Assembly: GCA_002007465.1 (NCBI GenBank)
Contig: LNAC01000687.1
Coordinates: 759,453 to 823,452, forward strand
Direction of reading: 5' to 3'
From: Ailurus styani
Lineage: Eukaryota; Chordata; Mammalia; Carnivora; Ailuridae
Length of the DNA: 64,000 nucleotides
The notes under the pieces were generated by a model. That model saw only the letters and a program-made list of their open reading frames with translations, ran no database searches and was not told the origin of the DNA. Made by a program: the position numbers and the translations under genes. Below are positions 12,096 to 23,531 of the stretch, one piece after another. Each line of letters begins with the position of its first letter. The first letter of the stretch is position 1.

Positions 12096-12244
12096 AAAAA
12101 TTAACCTAAATTTTAAAAAGAAGAGAAAGTATGATAAACAATGTCTTTGGATAGCTCTGCATTTATGGCATCTTTGGAAAATACAATCTGCCACTGAATC
12201 ATACAACTTATAGTTTTGAAATCTTGTATCTCTTACCCAGCATT

Positions 12245-12450
12245 GCTGCAAGTTGAGTGTTGCTAAGTTTTCAGGGCTGCGTACTGTTCCCCTGTGTGGA
12301 TACACCACAATATTTATCCCTCCTGTGGCTGGACATCTGGGGGCACTCCAGCATGGGGCTAATAAAAACAATGCTGCTAAGGATATTCCTGTGCTTGTAC
12401 CCCAGTGCCCATGGGCACTTGTTTCTCTGGTCATGGGATAGATGCTCACT
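12245..12450 (-). mobile_element. Degenerate L1 fragment, reverse orientation
   Basis: GGCTGGACATCTGGGGGCACTCCAG followed by CAATGCTGCTAAGGATATTCCTGTGC resembles the antisense of the L1 ORF2 3' end, much diverged. Confidence 0.4.
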
Positions 12451-12454
12451 CAAC

Positions 12455-14245
12455 TTTTTGAGAGAACAGCAAACTCTTTTCTGAAGTGGTTGTACCAGCT
12501 CACACCCCCCATCAAGTGTGTGAGAGAGCCTGTTTCTTCACCTCCTTCCTGACACCCCGAGGGGGGCAGGAGACATTTAACTGACCCTGCTTGTTTTTTG
12601 GGTTTTTTTCCTGGCAGCTGCTCAGGGACGGGCTGGCATTTGCACAGGTGCAGGTCTGCGTCCTTGCAGGTCACAGCCCACCTGAGGAGGCCCTCCCAGG
12701 ACAAAGTGACTCCCAGGGATACACCTGGAAGCTGGAAGCTACAGCCCTCTCTCCCAGTTCATGCCTCCTGGTCTGCACACAGAGTTCATACTTAACCTCC
12801 ATTGCAATTAATGCCGCCATCTGATCCTATCTCCTTCCTCTCTTCCAAAAAATTCTTCATAGTCTCTCAAAATTTCTGGTCCACTGATGGAATTTTAAAT
12901 TATTTTCCATATTGCCATGTGAGTTTGTTTATCAGCTCTCAATATGGTTACTGTTATGCACAATGGGATATTCTATAATGGGAGGGAGGGGAGTCCATGG
13001 GTGAGTTCTGGCTGCTGTCTTGAACATCGTCCTCAGCCCAGGGTCTCTGACTCACTCTAGCCTCTCAGGCCCCGAGCTTGTGAGCCCTGAGAGCCCAGCA
13101 TGTGCTGGGGCTGGCCCCTGTCCCCTGGGAATAAGAGGTATGCTGAATTTGTGTCCACCCAGCTGAAAGACTACATTTCACCTTTCCCGGCAGCTAGATG
13201 TGGCCATGTGACTATTTTGGAATGGCAGCTTCTGGAAAGGTGGAACCTCAGTTTTGCTCCCTTGAGCTGTCTTCCAGGTACCACCCAGGCCAAGCCCAGC
13301 CACACTGGTTCTTCCATTGTTCTACTGCTGTTTCCCCTAGCCCACCCCACTGGTGCTTGTTACTTTTCTGTCCCAGAGTACCCCTTTCCCAGAAAGCCTG
13401 TTCCCATCTTCACCTTGGCAAATTCCTACTCATTCCTCTAAACCCAAGTAAAGGACTGCTTTTCTCTACAACCTTCCAGCCTCTCAGGCAGGTGGCTGGT
13501 CTCCTCGGCCTAGCACTTCTGCACCCACTGTCACTCAGTCTATGGAATAAGAGCAGAAGAAGCCACAGTCTGAGGCAGCATCTTCACCTTGTGGACATTC
13601 AGCCAGCATGTGCTGCAGGGGTCAGGCGCAGCCGAGGTCCATCCCCAGCTCTGCCTCTTTGGTGAGAGTGTGAAAAGAAGGGGGTGTCTGTAGGGTACAA
13701 GCAAGGGCAGATAAGGAGTGAGTTTGCGTGCTCCAGGCCCTGCAAGGCTCCCCGGGCGGGCAGGCATGCCGGCAGGCTGGGTGGCACCATATCCTCCCAA
13801 TCCTGGGAAGGCGGCAGGCTTGGAGAGTGTCCCCATGTCCTTGGCATAGTCAGCCTGGCCCTGGATGTCCAGTTCTGACTCACTCCTTGTTTGGGCAAAA
13901 TGCTGGCCTGGGTGCCAAGTCCTGAGAGCTTGACAAAGGCAAGGGGAGTAACAAGATAGGATCTGAGAGCCAGCTCCTGGGAACAGTGTGGGTACCCGGC
14001 CTGTGTTTACAGCTGCTTCCTGCTCTGGCTCTCCGTCTGGTGAGTTGGGTGCGGCCACCGTCTGAGGAGGTGGGGGGGATCCTCTCCCAGCCCTCCGGGT
14101 GGACCCTGCACACCAGTCCGGAGTGTATGAAACAATCACAGCAGCGGGGACAATAGCATGAGAGCTAGTAGCAGGCAACCGGGTTAAAACATTCTAAAGT
14201 TTAGGTGTTGGTGGGAGGAGAACAGAGATATATTAATGTTAGAGG
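12455..14245. other. Single-copy intergenic DNA, no gene recognised
   Basis: GC-richer sequence with overlapping open frames on both strands (longest 212 codons at 13540-14178, -). Low complexity in Pro, Ser and Gly and no recognisable motif argue for chance frames. A decayed DNA-transposon-like patch may lie near 13.13-13.25 kb. Confidence 0.4.
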
Positions 14246-14754
14246 TTATTCACTTTAGAAGGTGACCTCTGAAATAGGCAAGGAAGGTCTCATTTGCAAA
14301 CAAGTACAAGGAAAAAAAATAAGAAAAAAACAAAAACAATCCAAAAGAAGACGGAAAGGAGGAGTAGAGAGGGGGATCTGGACATAAGCTGTTACAAATA
14401 AATCCAAATATACCTTTAATCACAAAAAATGTAAAGGGGCCTAATGCTCCAGATACAGAAAAAGATTGCCACATTATATGAAAAAAATCCAGCTTTCTGC
14501 AATTACAGGAGACCCTCCTGAAACATAAACATAATATTGAAGGTCAAGGGAGAGAAAGATACACCATGCAAAGACTAACCAAGAGTGAACTTGTGAGCTA
14601 TGTCAATATCAGATGAAATGCAATTTGAGGCAACAAAGCCCAAAGTTGATTTGTTGGGAATACAAATATAAAGCCAAGCTTCTGGTAATATTAACAAGGA
14701 AAAAAAAAACCCGCAAACAATAACAACAACACAGTAGAAAAGAAAAGGAGACTT

Positions 14755-14962
14755 AGGGGTGTCTGGGTGGCTCAGTTGCTAAGCGTCTGCTTTCAGCTCA
14801 GGTCATGATCCCAGGGTCTTGGAATTGAGCCCCCTATTCGGGCTCCCTGCTCAGCGGGGAGCTTGCTTCTCTCTCTCCCTCTCACCCTATATGCGTTCCC
14901 TCTTCTTTCACTGTGTCTCTCTCTGTCAAATAAATACAATCTTTTAAAAAAGAAAGAAAAAA
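14755..14962 (+). mobile_element. CAN-SINE
   Basis: GGGGTGTCTGGGTGGCTCAG to CAAATAAATACAATC and an A-rich tail. AAAAGGAGA occurs on both sides. Confidence 0.9.
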
Positions 14963-15161
14963 AAAGGAGATTTAACCACAAATGCCCCAGCAAGTAAACA
15001 GAAATATAAGGAGCTATTTTTCAACTGTATGGAAACAAATTTGAGAACATGAACTGGGTAATTTCTTGGGAAAGTACAGTTTTCTAGAATGGAATCCAAA
15101 AAGAAAAAAAAATCCTGATTTGTCTTACAATTAATGAAATGTAATCAGTAATTTAAAAACT

Positions 15162-15362
15162 AGCCCTGATGGTTCAGTCATTAGGCATCTGCCTTCAGCT
15201 CAGGTCATGATCCCAGGGTCCTGGCATCGAGCCCCGCATCAGGCTCCCTGCTTGGCGGGAAGCCTGCTTCTCCCTCTCCCACTCCCCCTGCTTGTATTCC
15301 CTGTCTCACTGTGTCTCTCTCTGTCAAATAAATAAAATTTTTAAAAATAAATAAATAAATAA
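15162..15362 (+). mobile_element. CAN-SINE, head diverged
   Basis: From about CTAGCCCTGATGGTTCAGTC to the AAATAAATAAATAAAA tail, with the CCCCCTGCTTGTATTCCC body. Confidence 0.88.
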
Positions 15363-15434
15363 AACTACTCTTCCTCCCTAAATGTTTCAATAGCTTTACA
15401 TGCAAATTCTAACTTTCAAGAAACAGATCATTTT

Positions 15435-15626
15435 TGAGGCACCTGGGTGGCTCAGTGGGTTAAAGCCTCTGCCTTCAGCTCAGGTCATGATCCCAGGGTC
15501 CTGGGATCGAGGCCCACATTGGGCTCTCTGCTCAACAGGGAGCCTGCTTCCCCCTCTCTCTCTGCCTGCCTCTCTGCCTACTTGTGGCCTCTCTGTCAAA
15601 TAAATAAATAAATTATCTAAGAAAAA
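15435..15626 (+). mobile_element. CAN-SINE with perfect target-site duplication
   Basis: The 16-base word AGAAACAGATCATTTT flanks it exactly at 15419-15434 and 15627-15642. The body is of the GCCTACTTGTGG type. Confidence 0.94.
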
Positions 15627-15888
15627 AGAAACAGATCATTTTCATCTTATACAAACTATTTCAGACAATAGAAAAACAGGAAATGTTCTTGTCTCATTTT
15701 TACAAGGTGAATATAGCCTTAATATACAAACTTAGAAAGAATAGGACAAGGAAAAAAATTAATGGTAAATCTCACTCATGAAAACTGACAACAAACTGAA
15801 TCTAATGATGTATCAAAAAGCTAAATCATCGTGGCCAAGTTGGGTTTGTCCTCAAAATACAAGGTTGGTATAAAATTGCCTAATGTAG

Positions 15889-16072
15889 GGATGCCTGGGT
15901 GGCTCAGTCGGTTAAACTTCTTCCTTTGGCTCAGTTCATAATCCCAGCATCCTGGGATTGGGTCCAGCATCAGGCTCCATGCTCAATGAGGAGTCTGCTT
16001 CTCCCTTTCCCTCTGCCAGCCACTTCACCAGCTTGTGCTCTCTCTCTGTGTCAAATAAAATCTTTTTTAAAA
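15889..16072 (+). mobile_element. CAN-SINE
   Basis: GGATGCCTGGGTGGCTCAGTC to GTCAAATAAAATC and an A-tail, within old L1 sequence. Confidence 0.9.
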
Positions 16073-16295
16073 AAATCACCACATTAGCAGAATAAAGGAG
16101 AAAAACCACAGTAGTAGGTAAATAGATATAAAACTTTCCAAAGAAATTAAATTCATTCATAATAAAAATTTTAAAAAGAATGAAAATAGGAATAAAAGCT
16201 AATAAAGGGCATCTCCTAAGGTACTATGGCAGACAACATAGCATGACAGCATTCCCTTCAAGACCAGAAATCTGACTTGATGCCCACATTGAAGA

Positions 16296-16446
16296 CCTCT
16301 TTTTTTTTAGAGGTGGGAGGGGCAGCTGGAGAGGGAGAGGGAGAATCTTAAGCAGTCTCCATGCTGGGCACAGGACATGGGGTTCAATCTCAGTCTTGAG
16401 ATCATGACCTGAGGTGTTTAACCAACTGAGACACCCAGGTACCCAC
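16296..16446 (-). mobile_element. CAN-SINE, 3' shortened, reverse orientation
   Basis: From a T-run to CAACTGAGACACCCAGGTACCC. It has a shorter body than its neighbours. Confidence 0.75.
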
Positions 16447-16545
16447 ACAATGAAGACTTCTCTAGAATGAGCTACTGGACAGCCTAACCAGTGCAGGAAA
16501 ACAAGATAAGGAAATAAAAGGGACTGGATTTACCAATAAAATCAC

Positions 16546-16745
16546 AGGGGCACCTGAGTGGCTCAGTCGGTTAGGTGTCCAGCTTTTGATGTTAGTCAGG
16601 TGATAATGTCAAGGCTCTGAGATCGAGCCCCGTGTCTTGTACCCAGCATGGAACCTGCTTAAGATTCTCTCTCTCTCCCTCTGTGCCTTCCCCCATCCTG
16701 CCTGCACACACTATCTCTCTTTCAAAAACAAAACAAAACAAAAAT
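16546..16745 (+). mobile_element. CAN-SINE
   Basis: GGGGCACCTGAGTGGCTCAGTC to CTATCTCTCTTTCAAAAAC. A different, older body type. Confidence 0.88.
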
Positions 16746-16937
16746 CTATCATTTGCAGATATGATTATATAGAAAATCCAAAGACAACTGCAAGTAAGTT
16801 ATTGGAATTAAATAAGTTTGCAGAATTTGGAGCAAAATTCACATTCCTATATATTGGCAAAATTCTCTTAGAAAATACAATTTTAAAAAGATACAATCTA
16901 AAATAGCAGCAAAAATATTTTAAAAATCCAGGAATGA

Positions 16938-17127
16938 AGGCACCTGGGTGGCTCAGTTGGTCAAGCGTCCAGCTCTTGATTTTGGCTCAGGTCATGATCT
17001 CATGGTTGTGGGATCAAACTCCATGAGCTTGTGCTCAGCTCAGAGTCTGCTTGTCCCTGTCCCTCTGCTCCTCCCCCTACTCACACATGCTCTCTCTCTC
17101 TCTCTCAAATAAATATATAAAAATCTT
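16938..17127 (+). mobile_element. CAN-SINE, first of a tandem pair
   Basis: AAGGCACCTGGGTGGCTCAG to CTCAAATAAATATATAAAAATC. The next SINE begins within a few bases, inserted at its tail. Confidence 0.88.
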
Positions 17128-17330
17128 GGGGTGCCTGGGTGGCTCAGTTGTTAAGCATCAGCCTTTGGCTCAGGTCATGATCCCAGGGTCCTTGAATTGA
17201 TCCCCACGTCGGGGTTCCTGCTTGGCAGGAAGCCTGCTTCTCCCTCTACCACTCCCCCTGCTTGTGTTCCCTCTCTCGCTGTCTCTCTCTGTCAAATAAA
17301 AAACATAAAAAAAATAAATCTTAAAAAATC
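17128..17330 (+). mobile_element. CAN-SINE, second of a tandem pair
   Basis: GGGGTGCCTGGGTGGCTCAG to CTGTCAAATAAAAAAC and an A-rich tail. SINE tails are A-rich and make common targets for further insertions. Confidence 0.88.
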
Positions 17331-17384
17331 TTGAAAAATAATAAAGAATCGAGGAATGAATCTAGTAAAAAAAAAATGTAACCC

Positions 17385-17580
17385 TAAAATGTAGGCACTA
17401 CTTATGGGCCATTACTGTTCTAAGCACTTTAATCCATGAGCTGGTTTAATCCTCACCATATCTCAAGAGGAAGCTGTCCTTACTTTCCACCTTGTAACTG
17501 AGTGAACTGGTATACCCACCTGGCATTCAGACACCTAATGGGAGGATTTAGGTGCAGACAGCCCAGGCACAGAAACTGGG
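17385..17580 (+). repeat. MIR element
   Basis: GTAGGCACTACTTATGGGCC, CTAAGCACTTTAATCCATG and GGTTTAATCCTCACCATATC follow the MIR consensus order. Confidence 0.65.
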
Positions 17581-17589
17581 CTAGAGCCA

Positions 17590-18400
17590 CTTGGCTTCTC
17601 TACCTCTTGTTGGTATTCATTGCTTCAGTGTACACATAGTACACAGGGGTGCTAGAAAAGTTAACAGAAGAGACAAAATAAAAGAAAATAAAATCAGCTC
17701 ACCACTGTTACCTTGTTCATGTACATTCCCTCTGGCCTCTATTCCAGTTCATTCCCGTATGCTGTGGGTCACTCCAACTCTGGGGCCCACAACTCCTCTG
17801 CAGAACCACAGTCAGCCTTCATCCTAAATTCTCTCAAGTCTGATCATTGTAAAGTGAGATTCTGGCCAATGGGATAAGACTTTCTCTCTGGCTTGCTGTT
17901 GCTTTAAATAAATGAATTCAAAATCAGAGATTTTCTGTACTATGCTAATATAAGACATACTCAAAGATGCTTCCCAGGCCAGGCCACTTGTTGTGGCAGA
18001 GTCACCCTTGCCAGCGACCCCCAGCTACCTGGTATCTTTTGGCAGAGAAAGAGAGCTCTCCCCTGGCCTCTTCCCTTTGATGTTGCTGTGGATGTGCTAG
18101 GTGTTGTCAGAGGGCCTCCCATTAGCTCCAGGGAAGTGAGCCCACCTTCCTTGACTGTCTTCTGTTGCTATGTTTGGGGGTTGAGAGACAACAGATGTGT
18201 GTCACCTTCTCCTGGTGGGTGGGAGACTCACAGTTCCTTACCGTTATGTTCCTCTTTCAGTTCTGGAGCCCCAAACCAGTTCACTTTCTTCTTACCATCT
18301 TTCAGAGCTCTCCTTTGAGTGACTCTTGAATTATTTCCAGGGTTTGTCATTGTAGTGGTGGAAAGAAGTAGGGAGAGATGAATCTATGCCATCTTGTTCA
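17590..18400. other. Intergenic stretch, nothing confidently recognised
   Basis: No gene, and no repeat I can name, between the MIR at 17385-17580 and the L1 at 18410. The last part may be L1-derived. Confidence 0.35.
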
Positions 18401-18409
18401 GACCATAAG

Positions 18410-18825
18410 CATCCTTTTACTTTGACCTATTTGTATCTTTCTATTTAGAATGAGTTTCTGGTAGGCAGGCATATAGTTGGATGTGGCTTTTTAAATCCAA
18501 TTAGACAATCTCTTTTAATTGGGATATTTAGACCATTAATATTTAATGTGATTATTAAGATGGTTGTAAATCTATCGCTCGTTATTTTTTAAAATTCATC
18601 CCATCTCTTATTTGTTCTCTTTTTCCTAATTTTTTTGTCTCTTTGGGTTAAGTATCTTTTAAGATTCCATTTTATCTCCTTTGTTTGCGTATTAACTATA
18701 TCTCTTTGGTTTGTTTCATTTTTTTAGTGGTTGCTTTTTTATTTCTAGTATAGATTTTTGACTTATCACATGATATAATATGATTTCACATACACTTTAT
18801 AGACTTTACAATAATATATTCAGCT
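18410..18825 (-). mobile_element. L1 ORF2 fragment, reverse orientation
   Basis: TAGAATGAGTTTCTGGTAGGC, GCATATAGTTGGATGTGGC and GACCATTAATATTTAATGTG are the antisense of L1 ORF2. It abuts the sense-oriented L1 3' end at 18826-18945. Confidence 0.75.
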
Positions 18826-18970
18826 TGAATGGTGACAGATGGTAGCTACACTTGTGGTGAGGATAGCATAATATATAGGCTTGTCAAATCACTACACAGT
18901 ACCCCTGAAACTAATGTAACATTGTATGTCAACTATACTTTAATCATCATCATCAGCAGCAGCAGCAGCA
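18826..18970 (+). mobile_element. L1 3' end followed by an (ATC)n/(AGC)n tract
   Basis: GATGGTAGCTACACTTGTGG through CAACTATACTTTAATC is an L1 3' end. The tail runs into three ATC units and about five AGC units, a short trinucleotide repeat that grew at the 3' end. Confidence 0.7.
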
Positions 18971-19427
18971 ATGCTCAGCCTTTGTGCAAATATTGCCATC
19001 CATTTTACCAGCCCATCTCCACAATATATTGTTATAATTTTTTTGTTAAACAATAAAGTATTTTAAAAGAGGTTTTAAAAATAATTTAAAATTTGTTAAA
19101 TTGACTCCCATATTTACCATTTTTGGAGCTCTTTATTCCTCTGTGTATGTTCCCATTCCCATCTGGTATCATTTACCTTGTGCCTAAAGAACTTACTTTA
19201 ATATCTTTTGTAGTGCTAGTCTGTTGGTGATGAATTTTGTCAGCTGCTATATGCTTGAAAAAAAATCTTTATTTTGCTTTTAAAAACATTTTATGTTGAA
19301 CTAGTGATAGATTCACAAGAACTTACAAGTATAGTATAAAAATGTCCTGCGTACCCTTTACTCGTTATTCCCAGTGATTACTTTTTACATAATAAAAGTG
19401 CAGTATCAAAATCAGGAATTTGACAGT

Positions 19428-19622
19428 AGGAACACCTAGGTGGCTCAGTCATTTAGAGTCTGGCTTTGGATCAGGTCATGATCCCAGGGTCCTGGGATTG
19501 AGCCCTGCATCAGGCTCCCTGCTCAGTGGGGAGCCTGCTTCTCTCTCTCCCACTCCCTCTGTGTTCCCTCTCTCGCTGTCTCTCTCTGTGTGTGAGATAA
19601 ATAAATAAAATCTGTAAAAAGT
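19428..19622 (+). mobile_element. CAN-SINE
   Basis: From AACACCTAGGTGGCTCAGTC to GATAAATAAATAAAATC. GGAATTTGACA occurs on both sides as target-site duplication. Confidence 0.9.
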
Positions 19623-20329
19623 AAAAGGAATTTGACATTGGTACCTGTGTGTATAATTCTATATCACTAGGTATACACAATGTGTATATGTAATTCTATA
19701 TGTGTAATTTCTCAAATGTGTAGATTCGTGTAACCACTGCTATAATCAAGATATAGACTACTCCACCACAAAGATCTGCCTTGCACTATCCCTTTATAGC
19801 CATACACACCCTCTTCCTCTGCCGCAATCCCTAACCCCTAGGAAACACAAATCTGTTTCTATCTCCATAATCTTGTCATTCTATGGAAATGGAATCATAG
19901 AGAATGTAGCCAATTGGGGTTGACTTTCTTCACTTAATACCCTTGAGATCCATCCAAGTAACTGTGTATTTCAATGGTTCATTTGGTCTCTTTCTATTGC
20001 TGAGTACTATTCCATACTATGGATGTGCCACACTTTAACCACAATCCAATTAATGGACATTTGGGTTATTTCCAGTTTGGGGCTATTACAAATAAAGCTG
20101 CTATGAACAATCATGTACAGGCTTTCATGCACTCATAGATTTTTATTTCTCTGTAATAAATGCCCAGAAGTGCAATTGCTGGACTATATGATAGTATGTG
20201 TTCAGTTTTTTAGGAAACTGCCAAACTGTTTGCCAGGGTGCTTGTATCATTTTACGTTCCCACCAGCAATGTATGAGAGATTCAGATTCTCTACATCCTC
20301 ATTAGCATTTGGTGTTGTCATTTTTTTTA

Positions 20330-20527
20330 TTTTGGCTTTTTTTTTAAGATTTATTTGTTCATTTTGTGGGGGGAGGGGGAAAGGGAAAGGGAGAGGGAGA
20401 GAATCTCAAGCAGACTCCCTGCCGATTGTAGAGCCTGATGTGGGACTCAATCCCACCACCCTGAGATCATGATCTGAACTGAAACCAAGAATGGGGTGCT
20501 CAACTGACTGAGCCATCCAGGCATCCC
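20330..20527 (-). mobile_element. CAN-SINE, reverse orientation
   Basis: From TTTTTTAAGATTTATTTG to GAGCCATCCAGGCATCCC. TATTTTGGCT flanks both sides. Confidence 0.88.
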
Positions 20528-20851
20528 TATTTTGGCTGTTTTAATAAATATAATGATATCTGATCCTTAAATATGTGATGATCATGCCATCCTTAAAATC
20601 TTGATTTTAATTTCTCTAATGGATAGTGATTTGAACATCTTTTCATTTGCTCACTTGCCATCTTTTTGGTGAAAGGTTTCTGCTTGGTTTTGCCCCATTT
20701 CTAATTGGATTGCTTGTTTGTCTGTTTTTTTAATGCTGAATTTTGAGAGTTCTTTCACGTTACAGATATTAGTATTTTGTTGAATATGTGGAATGCAAAT
20801 ATTTTCTCCCAGCATGTATCTTGTTTTTTCATTCTTTTAAAAGTGTCTCAT

Positions 20852-21053
20852 GAGGGCGCCTGGGTGGCTCAGTGGGTTAAAGCCGCTGCCTTCGGCTCAG
20901 GTCATGATCTCAGGGTCCTGGGATCAAGGCCCACATCGGGCTCTCTGCTCAGCCGGGAGCCTGCTTCCTCCTCTCTCCTCTCTCTCTGACTGCCTCTCTG
21001 CCTACTTGTAATCTCTCTCTGTGTGTCAAATGAATAAATAAAATCTTTTAAAA
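20852..21053 (+). mobile_element. CAN-SINE, mustelid-like subfamily
   Basis: GGGCGCCTGGGTGGCTCAGTG with the TCTGCCTACTTGTAATCTC body. AAGTGTCTCAtGA and AAGTGTCTCAcGA flank it. Confidence 0.92.
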
Positions 21054-21167
21054 AAAAGTGTCTCACGAAGAAAAAATTAATTTTGGTAAAGTTACTTGAT
21101 CAATTTCTCCGTTTATGTGCATGCTTTTGGTATCATGGCTATGTGTCAAAGATTTTCTCCTGAGTTG

Positions 21168-21386
21168 CCTTCTTTTTTTTTTTTTTTAAAGATTTTATTT
21201 ATTTATTTGACACACAGAGAGAGAAATTACAAGTAGGCAGAGAGGCAGGCAGAGAGACAGGGAGAGGAGGAAGCAGGCTCCCTGCTGAGCAGAGACCCCG
21301 ATGCGGGCCTCGGGTCCCAGGACGCTGAGATCATGACCTGAGCCGAAAGCAGAGGCTTTAACCCACTGAGCCACCCAGGCGCCCCT
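21168..21386 (-). mobile_element. CAN-SINE, mustelid-like subfamily, reverse orientation
   Basis: From a T-run to GAGCCACCCAGGCGCCCC, with flanks CTGAGTTGCCTTCT and CTGAGTTACCTTCT as target-site duplication. Confidence 0.92.
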
Positions 21387-23337
21387 GAGTTACCTTCTAA
21401 AAGTTCTTTAGTTTTACATTTTACAATTACAACAGGATTCATTTTGAGATTTTTTTTAATACTGTGAGGTTTAGATTAAGGGTTTTCTTCCCCTATTGAT
21501 ATCCAATTACTTTAGCATATTGTTGAAAAGATTATCCTTCCTCCATTGAGTTGCTTTTTATTTTATTGTGGTAAAATTTACATCACATAAAACTTCTCAT
21601 TTTAACAACGTTTGCAGTTATTGGCATTAAGTACATTCACATTGTTGCACAACCGTCACCGCCATCCATCTCCAGAACTTTTCATCTTCCCAAACTGAAA
21701 CTCTGTCCCCATTAAACCACAACTCCCCATTCCCTCCTCCCCCAGCCCCTGGCAACCACCATTCTACTTTCTCTATCTATGAATTTGGTTATTCTAGGTA
21801 CTTCATGTTAATGGAATCATACAATACTCTTACTTGCGTGTCTGGCTAGGTTCACTTAGCATAATATCCTCAAGGTCCATCCATGTTGTAGTGTGTGTCA
21901 GAATTTCCTTCCTTTTTAAAAACTATACAATATTATTTAAAAATAATACTCCATTTTATGGATATATGAATTTTGTTTGCTTATCCATTCATCCATTGGT
22001 GGACATTTGGGTTGTTTCCACCTTTTGACTGTTGTGACTTATGCTGCTATTAATATTAATGTACAAATATCTGTTCAAGGCTCTACTTTCAATACTTTTG
22101 GGCCATTACTTTGCATGCTTGTCAAAAATCAGTTGACCTTACTTACTTGTGGGAGGCTGTTTCTGGGTTCTCTATTCTGTTCCATTGAACAATGTCTCTG
22201 TCCCCTAATAAGCAATATATGAACATCTATGTAATAGGTCTTGAAATAGAGCGATTCTTCCCACTTTATTCTTATTTTTCAGATTTTTTTTAGCTATTTT
22301 AATTTCTTTTCCTTTCAAGTTTTAGGACAATCTTGTCCATATCCATAAGAAATCTTGCTGAGATTTTGAAGGGAATTACATTATAAACATCTTTATCACA
22401 TAGAGTCTTCTCATCTGTGAACACAGAACACCTCTCCATTTGGATCCAAAGATCCAAAGATTTAGATCTTTGATTCTTTTCATCCTTGCTTTGCAGTTTC
22501 CATCATACAACTTTTGTACATATTTTATTAGATTTACATCTAGCTATTTCCATCTTTGAGTGTAACTGGTGTTGTATTTTTAATTTTGGTTTTCATGGGT
22601 TAGTTCCTAGTATATAGATATGGAAATTGATTTTTTGTACTTTGATCTTGAATCTTTGTATCTTGCTGAATTCATTTATTAGTTCTAAGGCCTTTTAAAA
22701 AAAGATTCCATGAAATTACTATATTGACAATTACTTCAAGAGCAAAAAGGGACAGTTTTCCCCCCAGCTTTACTGAGATATAATTGACATATTACACTCT
22801 ATGTAGAAGTTTAAGGTGTATAACATAATGATTTGGTACATACATTCCAAAATGATTACCACAACAAATTGCCTTAACATATCCATGCCTCACATAGTTA
22901 CAATTTTTTTCTTGTGATGAGAATTTTTAAGACTTATTCTCTTAGCAACTTTCAAATACACAAAACAATACTTGTTAACCTTAGTCACCATGCTGTACAT
23001 TAAATCCCCAGAACCTATTTAGCTTACAACTGGTAGGGACAATTTTAGTTCTTCCTTTGTGATCTGTATCTTTCTAATTTTTTTTCCTGCCTTTCGAACT
23101 TCCAGCACTATATTCAACAACAGTGGTGAAAGCAGAGTTTTTGCATTGTCTCCAGTCTTTGTAGTAAGCTTTGAAATCAGTTTGGAGTCCTTCAATTTTG
23201 TTCTTTTTTCAAGGTCATGCTGGCTATTTTGGATGCTTTGCATTTCACTATAAATTTTAGGGCCAGCTTGTCAATTTTCTGCCATCTGGGATTTTGATAG
23301 GGCTTTTGTGAATCTGTAGATCAATTTGGGGTTGCCA

Positions 23338-23531
23338 TCTTTTTTTTTAATTTATTTATTTGACAGAGAGAAGGAGATCACAAGTAGGGTGAGAGGCAGG
23401 CAGAGAGAGGAGGAAGCAGGCTCCCCGCTGAGCAGAGTGTCCGATGTGGGCCTCGATCCCAGGACCCTGAGATCATGACCTGAGCCAAAGGCAGAGGCAT
23501 TAATTAACCCACTGAGCCACCCAGGTGCCCA
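23338..23531 (-). mobile_element. CAN-SINE, reverse orientation
   Basis: From a T-run to GAGCCACCCAGGTGCCC. GTTGCCATCTT flanks both sides. Confidence 0.92.

Larger units (their letters stand above)
14250..17385 (+). mobile_element. Old L1 body interrupted by eight SINEs
   Basis: Between the SINEs the A-rich sequence follows old L1 ORF2 order: 14250-14754, 14963-15161, 15363-15434, 15627-15888, 16073-16295, 16447-16545, 16746-16937 and 17331-17385. Words include AATATAGCCTTAATATACAAAC, CATCGTGGCCAAGTTGGGTTTGTCC and GCAGATATGATTATATAGAAAATCC. No coding capacity remains. Confidence 0.65.

Noticed and set aside
13540..14178. 212-codon minus-strand frame
   Set aside because: Low-complexity Pro/Ser/Ala composition with competing frames on both strands and no recognised motif. 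Treated as chance.
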